From: Phycisphaerae bacterium
GTDB taxonomy: Bacteria > Planctomycetota > Phycisphaerae > Phycisphaerales > UBA1924
Direction of reading: 5' to 3'
NCBI GenBank assembly: GCA_030432905.1
Contig: JAUILU010000001.1
Location: 930,001-994,000 of the forward strand
DNA length: 64,000 nt
In this document: piece by piece, positions 49,871-58,845 of the stretch
How positions within the stretch are numbered: position 1 is the first letter of the stretch
How the letters are laid out: each line of letters starts with the position of its first letter
Position numbers and translations under genes: made by a program
The notes under the pieces: generated by a model
The model's input: the letters and a program-made list of their open reading frames with translations, nothing else
What the model was told of the DNA's origin: nothing
Database searches by the model: none

Positions 49871-51268
49871 TTGAGTCACAACCGCAAATTTCCGTCCGAC
49901 TTTGTCTGGGGCGCCGCGACAAGTTCATACCAGATCGAGGGCGCCGCTGAACCGTCCCAGCGAGGCCTGTGCATCTGGGACGAGTTCTGCCAGCAACAAG
50001 GCAAAATCCGAGGAGGCGACACAGGCCGGGTCGCATCCGAGCACGTCGATCGCTACGTCGAAGACGTCCAGCTTATGAAGCAGATCGGTCTGAAAGCCTA
50101 CCGATTCTCCGTCTGCTGGCCCCGCGTCCTGCCCGATGGTGTCGGCAAGATCAACGCAACAGGCCTCGGCTTCTACGACCGACTCGTTGACGAACTGCTC
50201 AAGAACGACATCGAGCCCTGGCTCACGCTCTACCACTGGGATTTCCCGGTCAGCCTGCACCGCAAGGGAGGCTGGCTCAACCCGGAAAGCTCCGACTGGT
50301 TCGCCGAGTACACGCAGGTCGTCGTGGACAAGCTCTCCGATCGAGTTTCACACTGGTTCACGCTGAACGAGCCGCAGGTCTTCATCGGTATCGCCCACGG
50401 CCTCGGAGAGCACGCGCCTGGCACCAAGCTCTCGCTCGACGACCAGCTCCGCATGAACCACAACGTGCTCATCGCGCACGGCAAGTCCGCCAAGATCATC
50501 CGCACTCAGGCCAAGAAGGAGCCGCTGATCGGATGGGCACCCGTCGGTGTCTGCGGCATCCCCGCGACCGAATCGATCGAAGACATCGACGCCGCGAGGC
50601 AACGCACCATCGGCATCGGCGACGACCCGATCTGGAGCAACACGCTCTACAACGACCCGGTCTTCTTCGGGACCTACCCCGAACAGCTCGAATCCAAGAT
50701 GGACAAGATCCTGCACCCGAACTGGCGGCAGGACATGGAGACCATCTGCCAGCCGATCGACTTCTTCGGAGTCAACATCTACCGAGGCGATCTCGTCCGC
50801 GCCGGCAAAGACGGCAAGCCCGACATCATCCCACCCGGCGTCGGCACGCCGAGATCAGACTTCGGCTGGGAGATCACGCCCGACGTGCTCCGTTGGGGCT
50901 CGCAGTTCCTCTTCGAGCGGTACCAGAAGCCGATCGTCATCACAGAAAACGGCATGTCCAACGCCGACTGGGTCGACCTCTCGGGCCAGGTCCAGGACCC
51001 GCAGCGCATCGACTACATCGCAAGGCACCTCCGCGCCCTGCACCAAGCGATGGAAGACGGCATCCCCGTCCACGGCTACTTCCACTGGTCGCTGCTCGAC
51101 AACTTCGAATGGGCCGAGGGCTACCACCAGCGGTTCGGCCTGATCTATGTGGACTTCGTCACCCAGGAACGCACGCTCAAGAGCTCAGCCAAGTACTACC
51201 GCCAAGTCATCGACTCGTGCGGCGAATCGATCTGGGCCGCACCAAACCGCAACGCGACAAAGGAATAG
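49871..51268 (+). CDS. GH1 beta-glucosidase
   Basis: The start is TTG at 49871, with GGGAG eight bases before it; earlier in-frame GTG codons at 49850 and 49862 are less well placed, and the frame further upstream runs through the permease gene. The 465-residue product has the usual GH1 length. Family motifs are complete: FVWGAATSSYQIEGA at the N-terminus, acid/base Glu167 in FTLNEP, nucleophile Glu359 in ITENG, and HWSLLDNFEWAEGY near the end. No signal peptide, so it acts in the cytoplasm on imported beta-glucosides. It is in the importer B operon. Confidence 0.95.
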   Translation: MSHNRKFPSDFVWGAATSSYQIEGAAEPSQRGLCIWDEFCQQQGKIRGGDTGRVASEHVDRYVEDVQLMKQIGLKAYRFSVCWPRVLPDGVGKINATGLGFYDRLVDELLKNDIEPWLTLYHWDFPVSLHRKGGWLNPESSDWFAEYTQVVVDKLSDRVSHWFTLNEPQVFIGIAHGLGEHAPGTKLSLDDQLRMNHNVLIAHGKSAKIIRTQAKKEPLIGWAPVGVCGIPATESIEDIDAARQRTIGIGDDPIWSNTLYNDPVFFGTYPEQLESKMDKILHPNWRQDMETICQPIDFFGVNIYRGDLVRAGKDGKPDIIPPGVGTPRSDFGWEITPDVLRWGSQFLFERYQKPIVITENGMSNADWVDLSGQVQDPQRIDYIARHLRALHQAMEDGIPVHGYFHWSLLDNFEWAEGYHQRFGLIYVDFVTQERTLKSSAKYYRQVIDSCGESIWAAPNRNATKE

Positions 51269-51272
51269 CCAC

Positions 51273-52553
51273 GTGAGACCACTCCTCTATGTTCTTGCGA
51301 CCTTGCTTGCCAACTGTGCGCACGCCCAGACCGTGCGTGTCGTGCAGTCCGATGATTCGGGGTATTGGCAGCTGCTTGTTGACGACGAGCCCTATTTCAT
51401 TAAAGGTGCCGGCGGCGACACGCAGCTCGAATTGCTCCAGTCGCTCGGCGGCAACACAATCCGCACATGGGGTGCCGATCAACTCGAACCCCGCACTTGG
51501 CCCGATGGAAGGACCATGTCCGTCATGGACCTCGCGCACGAACTCGGGCTCAAAGTCTGCGCCGGGTTCTGGGTCGAGCACCCAAGCCACGGCTTCGACT
51601 ACGACGACCCAGAACAGGTCGAGGAACAGCTCGAAGACATCCGTGAGTTCGTCAACGCGTGGAAAGACCATCCCGCGCTGCTGATGTGGGGCGTGGGCAA
51701 CGAGGTCGCAGGGCCGGACTCCGAGCGGGTGTTCAGAGAACTCGATTCCCTCGCGCAGGAATTCAAGCGACTCGATCCGAACCATCCGACGTACACCGCA
51801 ACCGCGGGTGTCTGGCCAAACCAAGCTGCACTATTCAACCAGTTCTGCCCGAACATCGACGTGCTCGGTGTCAACGCATACGCAGGGCTTCCAGCCGTGC
51901 CTCAGGAACTAGTGAGACAGGGCTACACCGGGCCATACATCGTCACAGAATACGGCCCGATCGGTCACTGGGAATGCGCCATGACGCCCTGGAACGCCGA
52001 GGTCGAGCAGCCCAGCGAAGACAAGGCAAGAACATACGCATCGTTCCACCACAGCGCGATCACGAACCAGCCCGACCGCTGCCTAGGCGGGCACATATTC
52101 CTCTGGGGCGACAAGCAAGAACGCACAGACACCTGGTACAGCATGTTCCTGCCAACCGGCGAGAAAACCTGCACTGTTGATGAGATGGCCAAAATCTGGT
52201 CCGGCAGCTACCCGGACAACCGGGCACCGCTCGTGAGTCGAATCGAATCCGATCTGTTCTTCAGGACCGCGGCCCCGGGTGACACATACGAAGCCGCGGT
52301 GATCGCGCATGATCCCGACAACGACAGGCTCGAATTCGAGTGGGTCGTCCGCAACGAGAGCAGCGACAAACGCTTCGGCGGCGCGTTCGAGCAGGCACCT
52401 GAAGACGTGCCCGGCTGCATCTCGCCCGGCGACTCCGATACCTCAATCAAGATCACAATACCCGATTCGCCCGGAGCCTATAGACTGTTTGTGTACGTCC
52501 GCGACGGTCAGGGCGGCGGCGGATCGGCGAACATCCCGTTCAGGGTTGAGTAA
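51273..52553 (+). CDS. Secreted clan GH-A-like glycoside hydrolase or transglycosylase
   Basis: The start is GTG at 51273, with AAGGAA about eight bases before it and a signal peptide to about HAQ-T (residue 19-20). The 426-residue product has a TIM-barrel-like domain (about 20-330): FIKGAGG, LGGNTIRTWGAD, acid/base candidate Glu144 in WGVGNE, and nucleophile candidate Glu226 in IVTEYGPI. These are the clan GH-A signatures seen in GH2, GH5, GH17 and GH72 members. The opening is like that of GH72 glucanosyltransferases or GH2-type barrels, but the family is not certain. About 345-426 is an Ig-like domain. It follows GH1 by four bases, so beta-glucan is the likely substrate. Confidence 0.78.
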   Translation: MRPLLYVLATLLANCAHAQTVRVVQSDDSGYWQLLVDDEPYFIKGAGGDTQLELLQSLGGNTIRTWGADQLEPRTWPDGRTMSVMDLAHELGLKVCAGFWVEHPSHGFDYDDPEQVEEQLEDIREFVNAWKDHPALLMWGVGNEVAGPDSERVFRELDSLAQEFKRLDPNHPTYTATAGVWPNQAALFNQFCPNIDVLGVNAYAGLPAVPQELVRQGYTGPYIVTEYGPIGHWECAMTPWNAEVEQPSEDKARTYASFHHSAITNQPDRCLGGHIFLWGDKQERTDTWYSMFLPTGEKTCTVDEMAKIWSGSYPDNRAPLVSRIESDLFFRTAAPGDTYEAAVIAHDPDNDRLEFEWVVRNESSDKRFGGAFEQAPEDVPGCISPGDSDTSIKITIPDSPGAYRLFVYVRDGQGGGGSANIPFRVE

Positions 52554-52576
52554 AGTCTGCAAAGGATCTCGGCAAC

Positions 52577-53692
52577 ATGGCCAACGTGAAACTAAGCGGC
52601 GTCTGGAAGTACTACAGCGAGGAAGCCGCGGCCGTACAAGACGTCAAACTCTCCATCGATTCCGGTGAGTTCATCGTGCTTGTCGGCCCGTCGGGTTGCG
52701 GTAAATCAACAACACTCCGCATGATCGCGGGCCTCGAATCCATCAGCAAGGGCGAGATCGAGATCAACGGCAAGGTCGTCAACAATGTCCAGCCCAAAGA
52801 CCGCGACATCGCCATGGTCTTCCAGAACTACGCCCTCTATCCGCACATGACCGTCGAAAAGAACATAGGGTTCGCGCTCAAAATCAGCGGCATGGACAAG
52901 AACGAGATCAAAAGGCGCGTGCTCAACACATCCTCGATCCTCGGACTCGATGACCTGCTGCGCCGAAAGCCCGGCGCGCTCTCGGGTGGCCAGCGCCAAC
53001 GAGTCGCGCTCGGCAGAGCCATCGCACGTGATCCGGCGGTGTACCTCTTCGACGAACCACTGAGCAACCTCGATGCGAAACTCCGCGTCACAATGCGAAG
53101 CGAACTCAAGGCTCTGCACCGCAGACTGGGCACGACAACTGTGTACGTCACACACGACCAGGAAGAGGCCATGACGCTCGGCTCTCGGCTCGTTGTCATG
53201 GCCGGAGGCAAGGTCCAGCAGATCGGCACGCCGCTGGACGTTTACAACAACCCGGTCAACCGATTCGTCGCCAGTTTCGTCGGCAGCCCCACCATGAATT
53301 TCATCGAGGGCACCATCGAAGGCGAAACGTTCAGCCCAGAGAACTCCGCTGTCAAGATCCCGCTCACGGCTCAGATCATCGATGCCAACGCGCTGCAGAG
53401 CGGGCAGAAACTATGCCTTGGCATCCGGCCTCAATCGGTCACGCTCGCGGGCGACGCTACTCCGGGCATCGAATTGGACACCACTGTTGAACTCACCGAG
53501 CCGATGGGCGACCGGGTCGATCTCCGTCTCGGTCTCGACGAATCAACTCAGATCCTCGCACGCATGCCCATGAACGAGGTCCCGGCAAACGGCGCATCGC
53601 TCAGGGTCAAGCTCCCGCACGAAGGCATGATGTTCTTTGAGGCCACAGAATTCGGTAAACGACTCGGACGCGAACCTGTCGCGTCAACCTAA
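52577..53692 (+). CDS. Sugar ABC transporter ATP-binding protein (MsmK/UgpC type)
   Basis: A 371-residue ATPase: Walker A GPSGCGKST (37-45), Q-loop VFQNYALYPHMT, signature LSGGQ (135-139), Walker B VYLFDEPLSNLD (Glu160) and H-loop VTHDQEEA. After about residue 240 it has the MalK-like regulatory OB-fold (GTPLDVYNNPVNRFVASFVG, then LCLGIRPQSVTL). It lies 23 bases after the GH gene, in the importer B operon, and is the only such ATPase in the window. Importer A has none, so sharing is likely, as known for MsmK-type ATPases. Confidence 0.95.
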   Translation: MANVKLSGVWKYYSEEAAAVQDVKLSIDSGEFIVLVGPSGCGKSTTLRMIAGLESISKGEIEINGKVVNNVQPKDRDIAMVFQNYALYPHMTVEKNIGFALKISGMDKNEIKRRVLNTSSILGLDDLLRRKPGALSGGQRQRVALGRAIARDPAVYLFDEPLSNLDAKLRVTMRSELKALHRRLGTTTVYVTHDQEEAMTLGSRLVVMAGGKVQQIGTPLDVYNNPVNRFVASFVGSPTMNFIEGTIEGETFSPENSAVKIPLTAQIIDANALQSGQKLCLGIRPQSVTLAGDATPGIELDTTVELTEPMGDRVDLRLGLDESTQILARMPMNEVPANGASLRVKLPHEGMMFFEATEFGKRLGREPVAST

Positions 53693-53746
53693 CACAAAGC
53701 CCGAATTCGGTGTCAATCACGCAGTGCGGTGCACTACACTGCATGC

Positions 53747-55111
53747 ATGACCAGCACCGCCACCGACCAGCTCAGCTCGTACAACCCTGCAACCGGTGAA
53801 ATTGTCGGCTCGGTTCCGACTACGCCGCCTTCGGAGATCAAGGGCATCGTCGCGCGTTCTGCATCTGCTCAGATCGCCTGGCGAAACCTCAGCGCCGCGG
53901 AACGCGCCGACATCATCAGACCCGCCGGGCAGGTCCTGCAAGACCGCGCAGAAGAACTTGGCGAACTACTGACCCTCGAGCAGGGCAAACCTCTAGGCGA
54001 CGGGATCGGTGAGGTCCGCGGCTGCGGAGAACGGCTCAGCGACGAAGTCAACGAGATCGCCGACGCGGTCAAACCGACCATACTCAAAGACGAATCTGTG
54101 ACCAGCAGCGTGCGCTACGACTCGCTCGGTGTGTGCGCCGCGATCACGCCTTGGAACTTCCCGATTCTCATGCCGCACTGGATGGTGCTGCCCGCGTTGG
54201 TCACCGGCAACTCGGTGGTGCTCAAGCCAAGCGAGCAGACCCCGCTCATCGCACAGGCCTACGCCGACGTGCTGAATCAGTTTCTGCCAGAGAACGTGCT
54301 CCAAGTTGTTCACGGCGAAGACGAACAGGGAAAAACGCTCGTCGAAGCCGATGTTGATCTCATCGCGTTCACTGGCTCCAAAGCGGTCGGCCAGAAGATC
54401 ATGGCCGCCGCGGCGGGCGGACTCAAAAGACTTATCCTCGAACTCGGATCGAAGGATCCCATGATCGTCCTCGAAGGTGCCGATCTCGACAAGGCTGCCC
54501 AGTTCGCCGCGACGAACAGTTTCCGCAACTGCGGCCAGGTCTGCGTCTCAACCGAACGCATCTACGTCCAGAACTCAATCAAGGACCAGTTCGTCGAAAG
54601 ACTCATCGAGCAATCAAAGCAATTCACAGTCGGCAACGGCATGGACGAAGGCTCAACGCTCGGCGCGATGATCCATGAAGAACAAAAGGCCCATGTCGTG
54701 AGTCAGATCAATGACGCGACGAGCAAGGGTGCCAAGCTCATCTTCGGCGGCGAGAGCGGCGAACGCTCGTTCCTCTCCCCCGCCATTCTCGTCGACACCT
54801 CGCACGACATGGACATCATGCGCACCGAGACCTTCGGACCCGTCGCATGCGTGACTGGTGTTGCTTCGATCGATGAAGCTGTCGACCTCGCCAACGACAC
54901 GGAGTACGGCCTGGGTGCTGTCGTTTTCGGCGAAGATGCCCAGGCAAGGCACACAGCAGGCAGGCTCACCGCGGGCATGATCGGCGTGAACAAAGGCATC
55001 GGGGGAGCCCCGGGAACCCCGTGGGTCGGTGCACGCCAGAGCGGCTTCAGCTACCACGGCGGCCCAATGGGACACAGGCAGTTCTGCCAAGTCCGTGTTA
55101 TCAGCGAGTAA
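53747..55111 (+). CDS. NAD(P)-dependent aldehyde dehydrogenase family protein (succinate-semialdehyde dehydrogenase-like)
   Basis: A 454-residue ALDH with a complete active site: PWNFPILMPHW, substrate-pocket Lys in VVLKPSEQTP, general base Glu232 in LELGSKDP, and nucleophile Cys266 in NCGQVC. The likely class is the succinate-semialdehyde/short-chain group, but the natural substrate cannot be read. The ATG at 53747 is chosen over a GTG at 53729; no Shine-Dalgarno site precedes it, and TACACT lies just upstream, so a leaderless transcript is possible. It follows the ATPase gene by 54 bases; a role in sugar catabolism is not obvious. Confidence 0.88.
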   Translation: MTSTATDQLSSYNPATGEIVGSVPTTPPSEIKGIVARSASAQIAWRNLSAAERADIIRPAGQVLQDRAEELGELLTLEQGKPLGDGIGEVRGCGERLSDEVNEIADAVKPTILKDESVTSSVRYDSLGVCAAITPWNFPILMPHWMVLPALVTGNSVVLKPSEQTPLIAQAYADVLNQFLPENVLQVVHGEDEQGKTLVEADVDLIAFTGSKAVGQKIMAAAAGGLKRLILELGSKDPMIVLEGADLDKAAQFAATNSFRNCGQVCVSTERIYVQNSIKDQFVERLIEQSKQFTVGNGMDEGSTLGAMIHEEQKAHVVSQINDATSKGAKLIFGGESGERSFLSPAILVDTSHDMDIMRTETFGPVACVTGVASIDEAVDLANDTEYGLGAVVFGEDAQARHTAGRLTAGMIGVNKGIGGAPGTPWVGARQSGFSYHGGPMGHRQFCQVRVISE

Positions 55112-55350
55112 ACCCGCCAATCAACTGCTCATGCACTCTAAACCGAGGGCACTTAATCGGGTGTGGGAATGCCAAATTATGGCGCCTCGCGCTCACAGAT
55201 TCGAGTCGCCGATCTTCAACATAGTCCCAATCGCTCAAGCGTTCAGTTTGATTCGACGAGAACATTTGTGCAAACCGCACACTGGATGAGGTGCTGCCGC
55301 GATAACCACGGCTCGGACCTCACGCCATCGATGCCAAGGGGCCGCACGCT

Positions 55351-58300
55351 GTGACTCATAGTGCCACAGACGATCGTCTGAATACCACACGTTGGCTGGC
55401 TGTCTTGCTGACCACTATCGGTATGGCTGCATTGCTCGGTCTGCTGGTACAGTGGTTTACACCGAACTCACATACCTCGGCATTGATCCGCTCAACTCAT
55501 TCACTAGATACGCTTACGGCTTGGTTTGTCGCCGTCGCCTCGCTTGTTGGGGCAGCTTTGCTCATTCTACTTGCACGATCAACTCAACCGATGCAAAGCA
55601 TCTACGACGCGATCCTTGCAGGTCATGACAACGAAGCATTCAAATCTCTCATCTATGAGATTGATCCGTCGTGCATGAAAATACTTGATGAAGACGGGAG
55701 AGTCCTAGCAATCAACCAAGCCGGGCTTGACATGATCCACGCCGATTCTCGCGAATCGGTGGTCGGCAAATGCGCAACTGACTTGCTCTCATCAACGCAG
55801 GCTGAGCTATACATGGATATGCTCCGGCGCACACTCGCTGGAGAAACCACCGACATCGAGTTTGAAATCACAACCATGACCGGTGAAAAACGCTGGTTCA
55901 AGCAGAGATCTCGCTCCCACTACTGCGAAGGCTCTCGCAAAGACATCGTCTTTGCCATTACTCGCGACATCACAGAAGACAGACTTAACAAAGAACGTTT
56001 GGATCTTGCGATTAGTGTCACCAACCAAGGGCTTTGGGACGAACTCTTGGTCGCAGACCATATCTTCTATAATAGCAACTGGTACACGATGCTCGGCTAT
56101 GCTCCTGGCGAACTCCCGATGACGAGCGAGACCTGGCGGCACCTTGTCCACCCCGACGACATCGACCAGGCCAACGCTGAGTTTCGAGCGCACTCCAAGG
56201 AGCGAGTTCCTACTTACAACTGCGAATACCGCATGCGGACAAAGTCCGGCAATTGGAAGTGGATTAGAGACGTAGGGCGTATCGTCGCCCGGAACGAGGA
56301 TGGCACGCCGCTGCGAGCAATCGGGCTGCACATCGATATCGATGCAACCAAAAGGCATGAGCTGACTCTGAGTTCGGTCGTGGCTTCTGATACCGTACCC
56401 AGCGACACACCAATACTCACGGAACTGTGCCGATCAATCGCGGATGGTTACGAAGTCGACTCCGTTGGTGTCGCCAGGCTCATTGGAAACAACAAAGCCG
56501 AGGTTATTGCGGGCTGGTCGGATGGACGGGCGACTTCTAACTTCACATACTCCCTCATTGGTACACCGTGCGACGTGGCGAGTAAGACCGGGTTCTGTCA
56601 CTACCACCGAGGAATTTGCACTCACTTTCCAGAAGACACCACCCTCGCAGATATGAATGCAGTCGGTTACGCCGGCCTCTCGCTTGTAGGCAGCGACGGG
56701 TCAAACATCGGAATCTTATACGTTATCTCGAAGAAAACGTTACAGTATACTAAGGATTTCGAATCCACAATCATGCTGGTAGGCGCGAGAGCGGCAACCG
56801 AACTTGAGCGGCTGTCCATGACTGAGACCCTGCACGAGTCTGAGAACCGACTCAAGCTTGCAATGAATTCAGCGAGATTCGGCTACTGGGATTGGAATGC
56901 AGCCACTCAGGCTGTCTATTTCAGCGACGAGATCTACCGGATGCTCGGCTACGATTCGCGCGACCACCAAGACCCAATCGACTGGTGGAAATCCATTTGC
57001 CACCCCGACGACATAAATATAGTGCGGCAGCTCGGAACACACACGGCTTCACGCGGATCTTATGAGTTCGATCACGAACTGCGTCTGAAACAGGCCGATG
57101 GCACCTGGCGATGGTTTAGACACACTGGCAGGCTTGTATCCGACAACAACTCACCTGAACTGGTACGTGTTGTCGGACTCCTCACCGACAATCATTCACA
57201 GAAGCTCAATCAACTCGAACTCTACAACACAAAGTCATTGCTTGAAGAAACTGGCAAGATGGCCAAGGTCGGCGGCTGGGAGCTTCTGCTGTCCGACAAT
57301 ACAATTAGATGGACTGACCAAACCTATATTATCCATGGACTTGAAATAGGGACACCAGTCGAACTAGATCAGGCGATCGGCTTCTATACCGAACAATCTA
57401 GAAAGAAGATCCTTGAACATGTCAAAGAAGGGATCGACAACGGCACCCCATGGGACCTCGAGCTTAAGATCACCACTGCGAGCAATCGAGAGATCTGGGT
57501 ACGAACCACAGGTGCCCTCGAAATCGTTGACGGCGTGAAGCACCGATTGTACGGCACGTTCCAGGACATAAACGACAGTAAAGTAACGCTCACCAATCTC
57601 GAGTATGCCAAAAACGAGGCAGAATCTGCGAGCCGGGCCAAGAGCGAGTTCCTTGCGAACATGAGCCACGAGATTCGCACCCCGATGACCGCGATTCTTG
57701 GAAACTCTGACCTGCTTCTGCACAATTCTGGCATTTCCAACGACCCCGAGTATCTCGACAACTCGATCAAAGCAATCAGTCGTAATGCCAATCATCTCAT
57801 GTCAGTGATCAACGATATTCTCGATACATCGAAGATCGAAGCTGGGATGCTTAAAGTAGAGCAGATCGAAATCTCGCCGTATGATCTCATTAGCGAATCC
57901 GTCGAGATGCTATCCAACAAAGCCAGCGACAAGAATATCCATCTATCAGTTGAGTTTGTCGACGAGCTTCCCAGGTCGATAGAGTCAGACCCAACAAGAA
58001 TTCGACAGATCCTGATTAATCTTGTAGGCAACGCGATTAAGTTTACAGATTCTGGTTCAGTGAATCTCCAAGTAGGTTACAACCCACTGCCCAATAAATT
58101 CGGACTAGTTACGTTCCGCGTGGTAGACACAGGGATAGGAATCTCAGACGAGAACCTGGCGTCTCTACTAAGGTTCGAGGCATTCCATCAAGCCGACACC
58201 TCCACAACCCGCAAATACGGCGGAACCGGACTCGGCCTGAGAATTACCAACGCGCTTGTTGAAATCCTTGGTGGCAAACTTACCTGCACATCCGAGCTTG

Positions 58301-58845
58301 GTGTCGGCACAACAGTCACAGCGACCATCCAAGTCAATCCAATGCTTGAAAGTGGAATGTGGAAACCTCCTGCCAAGGTTGCCGCAAGGGAATTCAGGGA
58401 TGCCGAATCAAGCACGAAGTCAGTATCAGATATCCTGAGTAATAAGAAGGTTATGCTCGTCGAAGACGGTGAAGACAACCAGATTCTAATCAGCTACATG
58501 CTTCGCACGGCTGGAATAAACGTCATACCAGCAGTGAACGGCGCAGACGCAATTCGGGTTTATCAAGATCATCTCACAGCCGCTGACTCTTCTCCATTCG
58601 ATCTCGTGCTTATGGATATGCAGATGCCTGAAATCGATGGGTACAACGCCACTTCAGCGCTTCGGGATCTTGGATTCCCCGGGCCGATTATCGCGCTCAC
58701 AGCGCACGCCATGGCGGGAGATCGCGACAAGTGTCTCGCCGCCGGTTGTCAGGACTACCTAACGAAGCCTGCAAAGATCGATGTGCTGCTGGAAACGTGC
58801 GCCAAGCACATAGGCTTCGATTGCGCTCAGTCGAAATCCGCCTAA
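55351..58845 (+). CDS. Hybrid sensor histidine kinase (two membrane helices, PAS and GAF sensors, receiver domain)
   Basis: A 1164-residue protein starting at GTG. Two membrane helices (about 15-37 and 55-75) are followed by PAS domains (from about 100 and 215), a GAF-like domain (about 350-490), two further PAS domains (about 500-745), then HisKA with His773 in FLANMSHEIRTPM, HATPase (N-box NLVGNAIKFTDSG, G-boxes DTGIGI and GGTGLGL) and a receiver (about 1033-1150, with Asp1089 in LVLMDMQMPE). The LANMSHEIRTPM core is that of a functional kinase. It has no output or Hpt domain, so a partner elsewhere is needed. Its stop overlaps the stop of the big helicase gene by four bases. About 239 bases without a gene precede it. 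Confidence 0.93.
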   Translation: MTHSATDDRLNTTRWLAVLLTTIGMAALLGLLVQWFTPNSHTSALIRSTHSLDTLTAWFVAVASLVGAALLILLARSTQPMQSIYDAILAGHDNEAFKSLIYEIDPSCMKILDEDGRVLAINQAGLDMIHADSRESVVGKCATDLLSSTQAELYMDMLRRTLAGETTDIEFEITTMTGEKRWFKQRSRSHYCEGSRKDIVFAITRDITEDRLNKERLDLAISVTNQGLWDELLVADHIFYNSNWYTMLGYAPGELPMTSETWRHLVHPDDIDQANAEFRAHSKERVPTYNCEYRMRTKSGNWKWIRDVGRIVARNEDGTPLRAIGLHIDIDATKRHELTLSSVVASDTVPSDTPILTELCRSIADGYEVDSVGVARLIGNNKAEVIAGWSDGRATSNFTYSLIGTPCDVASKTGFCHYHRGICTHFPEDTTLADMNAVGYAGLSLVGSDGSNIGILYVISKKTLQYTKDFESTIMLVGARAATELERLSMTETLHESENRLKLAMNSARFGYWDWNAATQAVYFSDEIYRMLGYDSRDHQDPIDWWKSICHPDDINIVRQLGTHTASRGSYEFDHELRLKQADGTWRWFRHTGRLVSDNNSPELVRVVGLLTDNHSQKLNQLELYNTKSLLEETGKMAKVGGWELLLSDNTIRWTDQTYIIHGLEIGTPVELDQAIGFYTEQSRKKILEHVKEGIDNGTPWDLELKITTASNREIWVRTTGALEIVDGVKHRLYGTFQDINDSKVTLTNLEYAKNEAESASRAKSEFLANMSHEIRTPMTAILGNSDLLLHNSGISNDPEYLDNSIKAISRNANHLMSVINDILDTSKIEAGMLKVEQIEISPYDLISESVEMLSNKASDKNIHLSVEFVDELPRSIESDPTRIRQILINLVGNAIKFTDSGSVNLQVGYNPLPNKFGLVTFRVVDTGIGISDENLASLLRFEAFHQADTSTTRKYGGTGLGLRITNALVEILGGKLTCTSELGVGTTVTATIQVNPMLESGMWKPPAKVAAREFRDAESSTKSVSDILSNKKVMLVEDGEDNQILISYMLRTAGINVIPAVNGADAIRVYQDHLTAADSSPFDLVLMDMQMPEIDGYNATSALRDLGFPGPIIALTAHAMAGDRDKCLAAGCQDYLTKPAKIDVLLETCAKHIGFDCAQSKSA

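Noticed and set aside
55112..55350. Possible tRNA or small gene in the gap before the hybrid kinase
   Set aside because: No cloverleaf can be drawn and the short frames there have no supporting signals.
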